Origin: Actinomycetota bacterium | GTDB taxonomy: Bacteria > Actinomycetota > Nitriliruptoria > Nitriliruptorales > Nitriliruptoraceae | Assembly (NCBI GenBank): GCA_019347575.1 | Contig: JAHWKY010000038.1 | Coordinates: 1-40,362 of the forward strand | Reading direction: 5' to 3' | DNA: 40,362 nucleotides | Part shown: positions 33,769-38,168 of the stretch, one piece after another | Position numbering within the stretch: the first letter of the stretch is position 1 | Layout of the letters: every line of letters starts with the position of its first letter | The notes under the pieces: model-generated | What the model was told of the DNA's origin: nothing | What the model saw: only the letters and a program-made list of their open reading frames with translations | The model's database searches: none | Program-made: the position numbers and the translations under genes

Positions 33769-34940
33769 AGCGCCCACAACGCCGCGCACGGCCAGACCGT
33801 CTGCGTATCGTGGTCGCGGGCAGCGTGGCGGCCGCTCCCGCCCAGGCCGGCGCTGCCTGGGCGGTCCTGCAGTACGTGCTCGGCCTGCGCCAGCTCGGGC
33901 ACGACGTGCTGTTGGTGGAGCCCATCGAGCGCGCTGACGACGCGGCTGTGCTCGACCGCACCCCGGTGGCACGGTTCTTTCGCGACGTCGTCAGGGACGC
34001 CGACGTCGCGGACCGTGCCGCACTGCTGGACGTGCGGTCCGGTGACACGGTGGGGATGTCCTGGCCGCAGCTGCGCAAGTTGGGCGCCGCAGCGGACGTA
34101 CTGCTGAACCTGTCCGGGATCCTTCGCCACCCTGCCCTACTTGAGCCCATCCCCCGACGGGTTTTCGTGGACCTCGACCCGGGCTTCGTCCAGCTCTGGC
34201 ACGCCCAAGGCATCGACATGGGCCTCGACGCCCACACGCACTTCGCGACGGTCGGGACGAACCTGGGTGCCCCTGACTGCCCGATCCCGACACTCGATCG
34301 AACCTGGCAGGCGACACTGCCGCCGGTGGTCCTCGACGAGTGGCCGTGCCGGCCAGCTCCCCACGCCAGCGCCGCCCCGGTCACAACCATCGGCAACTGG
34401 CGCAGCTACGGCTCAATCGACAACGACGGGACGCCCTACGGACAGCGGTGCCACTCGTTTCGTGCGCTGCTGCCCGTGGCCGCCCGCGCCCCCCGACCGA
34501 TCCGCCTCGCATTGACCATCCACCCCGGGGACGCGACCGATCTCGCCGCGCTCGAGTCCAACGGATGGAGGCTCGACGACCCACGGCAGGTCGCCGGCAC
34601 GCTTGCCGGCTACCGCAGCTACATCCAGGGGTCACATGCCGAGCTGTGCGTGGCCAAGAGCGGCTACGTCATCTCCCGCAGCGGGTGGTTCAGCGACCGC
34701 AGCGCCTGCTACTTGGCCTCGGGCCGACCCGTGGTTGCACAGGACACCGGTTTCGGTGCCCTACTGCCGTCGGGGCAGGGACTGCTGGTGTACACCGACG
34801 TCGACAGCGCAGTGGGGGCCCTCCACGAAACCGAGCGAGCGCACGCTGCCCACTGCCGTGCCGCACGCGAGATCGCAGCAACGTACCTCGATTCGCGGCG
34901 CGTGCTCGGTCGCCTCCTGGACGCGGTGGGCGAAGGATGA
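33765..34940 (+). CDS. GT-B-like glycosyltransferase, paralog 4
   Basis: A 391-residue paralog following directly on paralog 3 (4-base overlap). N terminus: AGAAWAVLQYVLGLRQLGHD then VLLVEPIERA; centre: VFVDLDPGFVQLWHAQGIDM, TVGTNLGAPDCPIP, TLPPVVLDEWP; C-terminal: SGWFSDRSACYLASGRPV, QDTGFGALLPSGQGLLVY and TYLDSRRVLGRLLD. The basic first 15 residues (KRPQRRARPDRLR) are an extension absent from paralog 2. A 20-base DNA stretch coding for WFSDRSA is identical here, in paralog 2 and in the 22402 gene, consistent with duplication. Probable sugar transferase; acceptor unknown. Confidence 0.65.
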   Translation: MKRPQRRARPDRLRIVVAGSVAAAPAQAGAAWAVLQYVLGLRQLGHDVLLVEPIERADDAAVLDRTPVARFFRDVVRDADVADRAALLDVRSGDTVGMSWPQLRKLGAAADVLLNLSGILRHPALLEPIPRRVFVDLDPGFVQLWHAQGIDMGLDAHTHFATVGTNLGAPDCPIPTLDRTWQATLPPVVLDEWPCRPAPHASAAPVTTIGNWRSYGSIDNDGTPYGQRCHSFRALLPVAARAPRPIRLALTIHPGDATDLAALESNGWRLDDPRQVAGTLAGYRSYIQGSHAELCVAKSGYVISRSGWFSDRSACYLASGRPVVAQDTGFGALLPSGQGLLVYTDVDSAVGALHETERAHAAHCRAAREIAATYLDSRRVLGRLLDAVGEG

Positions 34941-35872
34941 CCGCAGCGACGATCGCGACGCAGGAACTCCGGGCCGTTCTCGAGGCTGCCCTCCAGACGC
35001 CGATCCGCACCCTGCGGCGTCGCCCGTACCGGTATGCCACCAGCCACGCGCTGGAGGAGTTCGAGCTGGAAACCGCGGGCGGCGCAGTTCTCGAACTTCT
35101 GTTCAAGGACTTCGCGCGTTCGCCGGCGACCGGAAGCCAGCGCTCCGCCAAGCCAGCGCACGTCTACGACCCACTGCGCGAACTCCTCGTCTACCAGCAG
35201 GTGCTCGACGCCGCAGACACCGGGGCGCCACGTCTCTTTGCTGCCGTCGCCGATACGCACCGGCGCTGGCTTTTCATCGAGAAGATCCATGGCACCGAAC
35301 TGTGGCAGGTAGGCGAACTGTCGGTGTGGATGGAGGTGGCGCGCTGGCTCGCGCGGTTCCATGGCCAACACCGCCTGCTCCACCTGGCAGCCGACGTTCC
35401 CCTGGTGCGCTACGGAAGCGAACAGCTCGCCATCTGGCGCGAGCGTCTGCTAGCTGCGATGGGGGCGAGTGTACGGCCGCTGATGGAAGCGTTCGACGTC
35501 GCAACCGCGATGATCACGGAGGCACCGGCGACCTTCCTCCATGGCGAGTTCTACCCATCGAACGTGCTCATCGCGGACGGGGGACGCGTGCGTCCGGTCG
35601 ACTGGGAGATGGCGGCGATCGGTCCGGGCGCGTTGGACCTCGCGGCGCTGCTGTCCGGATGGGGGCACGACGAACAGGCGGCATTGATAGTGGCCTACCG
35701 ACAGGGCGACGGCTCGGGGCTCGACGACGACACCTTCGAACGGTTGCTGGCAGCTTGCCGTCTGCAGCAGGCCGCTCAATGGCTGGCCTGGTCGCCGCAC
35801 TGGCAGCCGCCGCCCGAACACGTCCAGGACTGGCTCGCGGTGGTGCAGGATCAGGCCGAGCGGCTGCGATGA
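34937..35872 (+). CDS. APH-fold phosphotransferase with HGE catalytic loop
   Basis: A 311-residue protein of the aminoglycoside phosphotransferase/choline-kinase fold. The N lobe contains VLELLFKDFARSP, the C lobe TFLHGEFYPSNVLIADGG and RPVDWEMAAIGPGALDLAAL. In classical APH enzymes the loop is HGDxxxxN, with Asp as catalytic base; here Glu204 occupies that place (HGEFYPSN), while the Asn and the metal-binding Asp of VDWE remain. It may still phosphorylate a sugar, amino alcohol or lipid head group, or bind nucleotide without catalysis. ATG 34937 overlaps the paralog 4 stop, the TGA overlaps the deacetylase start. In a glycan operon a kinase may prepare a sugar 1-phosphate; drug resistance is unlikely by context. 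Confidence 0.75.
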   Translation: MTAATIATQELRAVLEAALQTPIRTLRRRPYRYATSHALEEFELETAGGAVLELLFKDFARSPATGSQRSAKPAHVYDPLRELLVYQQVLDAADTGAPRLFAAVADTHRRWLFIEKIHGTELWQVGELSVWMEVARWLARFHGQHRLLHLAADVPLVRYGSEQLAIWRERLLAAMGASVRPLMEAFDVATAMITEAPATFLHGEFYPSNVLIADGGRVRPVDWEMAAIGPGALDLAALLSGWGHDEQAALIVAYRQGDGSGLDDDTFERLLAACRLQQAAQWLAWSPHWQPPPEHVQDWLAVVQDQAERLR

Positions 35873-36630
35873 TGCCCCCCGATGGAGCGACGTCGCGACG
35901 GCGTCTGATCGTGAACGCCGACGACTTCGGGCAGAGCTCCGGGATCACCGAGGGCGTCCTTGATGCGCATCGGCACGGCATCGTGACAAGCGCGAGCCTG
36001 ATGGTGCGCTTCCCGGGGGCGGCCGAGGCTGCGGCGCGGGGTGTGGCCGCTGGCCTGGACTTGGGGCTGCACGCCGACCTGGGCGAATTCGTGTTCGACG
36101 GCCGGGGATGGGTGGCGATATACGAGGTCGTCGGCACGGACGACGAGCCCGCCGTCCGTGCCGAGCTCGAGCGCCAGCTCGAGACGTTCCTCGACCTGGT
36201 ATGCCGGCCACCGACACACCTGGATTCCCACCAGCACGCGCACCGGAGCGATCCTGTACGGGGCGTGATGTTGGAGATGGCAGCCCGTCTCGACGTTCCG
36301 CTGCGAGGCGAGGGGCCGGTCCGATACGAGGGTGGGTTCTACGGTCAGGACGCCCGCGGCTCCAGCTACCCGGAATTGATCGATCCATCCGCCCTGTTGC
36401 GACTGATCGAGCAGCTGCCAGCCGGCGTGACCGAACTCGGGTGCCACCCCGGCCGCCGCGACGACGAACTGGCCTCGCCTTACCGGAGTGAACGGTCAGA
36501 CGAACTCTCTGCGCTGTGCGACCGGCGCGTCCGCGAGGCGCTCGATCGTCAGGGTGTCCTGCTCACGACCTTCGCCGCCGAAGCCGTCCGAGGTCAGCGG
36601 GACACCGAAGGTCGCGGCTCCCAGCGCTGA
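35869..36630 (+). CDS. YdjC/ChbG-type carbohydrate deacetylase
   Basis: A 253-residue protein of the YdjC (ChbG/HpnK-like) family of metal-dependent sugar deacetylases. Visible motifs: LIVNADDFGQSSGITEGV with the metal-binding Asp pair, GLHADLGE, THLDSHQHAHRSDPV with the metal His, and TELGCHPGRRDDEL near the C terminus. The family removes N- or O-acetyl groups from chito-oligosaccharides or related lipid-linked sugars. ATG 35869 overlaps the kinase stop; a second ATG at 35872 is directly adjacent. It closes the 13-gene operon and adds deacetylation to the sulfation and methylation steps. No signal peptide, so it acts in the cytoplasm. Confidence 0.85.
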   Translation: MMPPDGATSRRRLIVNADDFGQSSGITEGVLDAHRHGIVTSASLMVRFPGAAEAAARGVAAGLDLGLHADLGEFVFDGRGWVAIYEVVGTDDEPAVRAELERQLETFLDLVCRPPTHLDSHQHAHRSDPVRGVMLEMAARLDVPLRGEGPVRYEGGFYGQDARGSSYPELIDPSALLRLIEQLPAGVTELGCHPGRRDDELASPYRSERSDELSALCDRRVREALDRQGVLLTTFAAEAVRGQRDTEGRGSQR

Positions 36631-36736
36631 CAAGCACCGGTCGAACGAACGCAGATCATAACCGGCCGTGTGTCTCCGGCACCCACACTGCGAGCGCTAC
36701 ACCCCTTTACATTGCAAGGACGATAAGGAAGCAGCG

Positions 36737-37159
36737 GTGACGGTCCCGGTGTCCTACCGATTGGACGAGGGCCTCAAGCGCCGTCTCTCGGAGCAGGCGG
36801 CTGTGGAGGGGGTGACCGAGACGGGGCTGGTGGCACGCATCCTCGATGAGGCGCTCAAGGTCGCGGCGCACCCCGGCATCGTCTACCGCGACGGACCCAC
36901 GGGGCGGCGGGCCGCGCTCGCGGCTGGTCCCGACGTGTGGGAGGTCATCAACGGTGTCCGTCACGCGCGTGGCCGCGGCGAGAAGCGGATCGGCAACGCT
37001 GCTGAGCAGATGGGCCTGCCCGAGCGACTCGTGCGGCTGGCGGTCAACTTCGCGGCTGCCTACCCCGACGAGATCGAGGAGCGCATCGCCATGAACGCGG
37101 CGGCCGCTGAGAGGGCGCGGGCGTTGGCAGAGGAGCGGGAGCGTCTGCTGGCGTCGTGA
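36737..37159 (+). CDS. Antitoxin-like protein: ribbon-helix-helix N terminus, DUF433-like C terminus
   Basis: A 140-residue protein. Residues about 1-40 (VPVSYRLDEGLKRRLSEQAA then TETGLVARILDEALK) read like a ribbon-helix-helix DNA-binding unit. Residues about 47-115 start with HPGIVYRDG and continue with DVWEVINGVRHARG, MGLPERLVRLAVNFAAAYPDEIEERI, the layout of DUF433 antitoxins (PGI..G.., IxxV, L...V..A..YY..HPEEI). It ends in a charged helix. GTG 36737 has AAGGA 9-13 bases upstream. Its TGA overlaps the GTG of the next gene, which encodes a DUF5615-like PIN-fold protein, the usual partner of DUF433, so the pair looks like a toxin-antitoxin module. Confidence 0.7.
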   Translation: MTVPVSYRLDEGLKRRLSEQAAVEGVTETGLVARILDEALKVAAHPGIVYRDGPTGRRAALAAGPDVWEVINGVRHARGRGEKRIGNAAEQMGLPERLVRLAVNFAAAYPDEIEERIAMNAAAAERARALAEERERLLAS

Positions 37160-37467
37160 GGTTCCTCATCGACGAGATGTTCGCTGCGGACGTCGCCGAT
37201 CAGCTGCGTGATGTCGGTCACGACCCGGTTCACGTTTCAGAGGTTGGGCTGGGAGCAGGCGCCGACGGCGACGTGCTGGGATTCGCGGCCACCGAGGGTC
37301 GGGTCGTCGTCACGGAGAATGCCGCCGACTTCCTCCCGCTGCTCGACGCGCAGATCGCAGCGGGGGTCGCGGTCGCGCCGGTCGTCATCGTGCTGAAGGG
37401 GAAGCTCCCGCGCCGCTCGGGGGGCGATGAGCCACGCCCGCGTAGTCAAGCTCGACGCCTGGGCTGA
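37156..37467 (+). CDS. DUF5615-like PIN-fold toxin, C terminus displaced by a frame break
   Basis: A 103-residue protein beginning RFLIDEMFAADVADQLRDVG, then DGDVLGFAATEGRVVVTENAADFLPLL and APVVIVLKGKLP, the order of the small PIN-like DUF5615 family (acidic residues in LIDEM and TENAADF as the putative metal site). It starts at GTG 37156, overlapping the antitoxin stop. The last 15 residues after LPRRSG are Arg/Pro-rich and unlike a protein end, whereas the +1 frame directly after the G6 run (37419-37424) gives a sensible C terminus ending at 37510. The gene is therefore either frameshifted, read by slippage at G6, or affected by a sequencing error. Confidence 0.65.
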   Translation: MRFLIDEMFAADVADQLRDVGHDPVHVSEVGLGAGADGDVLGFAATEGRVVVTENAADFLPLLDAQIAAGVAVAPVVIVLKGKLPRRSGGDEPRPRSQARRLG

Positions 37468-37510
37468 GCGATGGACTGATCCCTACCACTACGTCCACTG
37501 GCTGACGTGA
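37427..37510 (+). pseudogene. Out-of-frame C terminus of the PIN-like toxin
   Basis: In the frame one base ahead of the toxin ORF this stretch reads MSHARVVKLDAWAERW then TDPYHYVHWLT and stops at TGA 37508-37510. Removing one G from the G6 run at 37419-37424 joins it smoothly to LKGKLPRRSG of the toxin, giving about 117 residues. The Trp-rich ending resembles what I recall of related DUF5615 proteins, but no alignment was possible. It also ends one base before the tRNA-derived segment. Confidence 0.55.
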
Positions 37511-37550
37511 GCGACGACGCCAATATCGCGAGTGCGTTGTCCGAGCCCTC

Positions 37551-37597
37551 CCTTGCCAAGGTGGGGGTCGCGGGTTCGAATCCCGTCGTCCGCTCCA
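37551..37597 (+). repeat. 3' part of tRNA-Gly(GCC), likely attachment-site copy
   Basis: Bases 37551-37597 match the 3' portion of a tRNA-Gly: anticodon loop TTGCCAA (anticodon GCC), 3' anticodon stem GGTGG, variable region, T-arm GCGGG-TTCGAAT-CCCGT, acceptor strand CGTCCGC, discriminator T and encoded CCA. The matching 5' acceptor strand GCGGACG and a normal D-arm are not found upstream; 37511-37550 is only faintly tRNA-like. A gene cut in this way is what integrases of the tyrosine family leave at the far end of an island inserted in a tRNA 3' end. A decayed tRNA pseudogene is the alternative. Confidence 0.7.
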
Positions 37598-37603
37598 CAC
37601 GAT

Positions 37604-37623
37604 CCCGGCGTGAGATCGCCGGG
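37604..37623 (+). terminator. Hairpin after the tRNA fragment
   Basis: CCCGGCG and CGCCGGG form a perfect 7-base GC stem around the loop TGAGAT, seven bases after the CCA of the tRNA fragment. It is followed by TTCC, without a long T-tract. Probably the original terminator of the tRNA gene, carried along with its 3' end. Confidence 0.5.
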
Positions 37624-37724
37624 TTCCGCCGTTCCTGCCCCGTTGGCTGCACATGCCCTCCAATCGGCACGTCCGGAAGGCAGCGGCGGCGAGGGCGGTC
37701 TGGCGTCATCTACTGCCCTGGGGC

Positions 37725-37745
37725 TGTGTGAATCCTGTGTGAATC
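37725..37745 (+). repeat. Tandem 10-bp direct repeat TGTGTGAATC, 11-base period
   Basis: TGTGTGAATC occurs at 37725-37734 and again at 37736-37745. The 11-base period places both copies on the same face of the helix, as for cooperative protein binding. It lies 128 bases after the tRNA fragment and could be an integrase arm-type or regulatory site. No protein is assigned. Confidence 0.5.
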
Positions 37746-38029
37746 GCAGCGCCGATGCGATCTCGACGGCGGTGTACGGGTACGCCGTCTGCGACACCGA
37801 CCTCTGCGACGCGCCGAACTGGATCGTCGACCAGGCCGCGTGGGAGGCCCTCGGAGGGACGACCGCCGCCCGCACCTTCGTGCGCACCGCCGCCGAGCCG
37901 CAGAACGACGGGACGGCCACGTCGGGCACCGTCAGGGTCTCGCTCGGCGAGCTCGCCGTCGGCGCGGGCCTGGTCCGCATCGTGGGAGCGCTCCTGCCGG
38001 AGCCCACGCAGGCGAACCACCACCCCTAG
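37739..38029 (+). CDS. Hypothetical protein, short
   Basis: A 96-residue open frame from GTG 37739 to TAG 38027-38029 with strong GC bias at third codon positions, which supports real coding. The sequence (for example CDTDLCDAPNWIVDQAAWEA and TVRVSLGELAVGAGLVRIVG) has no motif I recognise and no signal peptide or membrane segment. No good ribosome site precedes the GTG, and the frame is open further upstream into the tRNA-derived segment, so this may be the 3' remnant of a longer gene truncated at the junction. A palindromic hairpin follows directly. Confidence 0.4.
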   Translation: MNRSADAISTAVYGYAVCDTDLCDAPNWIVDQAAWEALGGTTAARTFVRTAAEPQNDGTATSGTVRVSLGELAVGAGLVRIVGALLPEPTQANHHP

Positions 38030-38030
38030 G

Positions 38031-38056
38031 GGGCTCTCCGCGTACGCGGAGACCCC
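38031..38056 (+). terminator. Perfect 18-base palindrome with extended stem
   Basis: TCTCCGCGT and ACGCGGAGA (38035-38052) form a perfect 9+9 palindrome with no loop base; beyond one C-C mismatch, GGG pairs with CCC. It starts one base after the stop of the short ORF. It may be a terminator cruciform or a dimeric protein operator; there is no T-tract. Confidence 0.45.
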
Positions 38057-38155
38057 GGCGGGGTACCGGGTGTTCGAGAACCTCGTGGACTGGCGCCGCC
38101 CGCGGTCGTGACGGCACGAGGACCGCGCACCCCCGCGGCCCGACGCCCCGGCGCC

Positions 38156-38161
38156 TACCCT
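38156..38161 (+). promoter_or_regulatory. -10 element TACCCT for a leaderless transcript
   Basis: TACCCT fits the actinobacterial TANNNT -10 pattern and ends exactly 7 bases before ATG 38169, so transcription would start at the A of the start codon. No Shine-Dalgarno is present between them. No clear -35 hexamer is seen. Confidence 0.5.
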
Positions 38162-38168
38162 CGCCCCC

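Noticed and set aside
37511-37597. A complete functional tRNA-Gly
   Set aside because: No 5' acceptor strand GCGGACG and no regular D-arm occur within 90 bases upstream; the 5' anticodon stem also mispairs (CTCCC against GGTGG).
37507-37731. A 74-codon + strand frame through the tRNA fragment
   Set aside because: It reads through the tRNA-derived bases (SNPVVRST), a typical artefact, and lacks a ribosome site.
37385-38007. Minus-strand frames across the tRNA fragment containing GRRDSNPRP, GFEPATPTL and DGIRTRDPHLGKGGL
   Set aside because: These are the well-known translations of the antisense strand of a tRNA T-arm and anticodon arm, often misannotated as small proteins. They are not coding.
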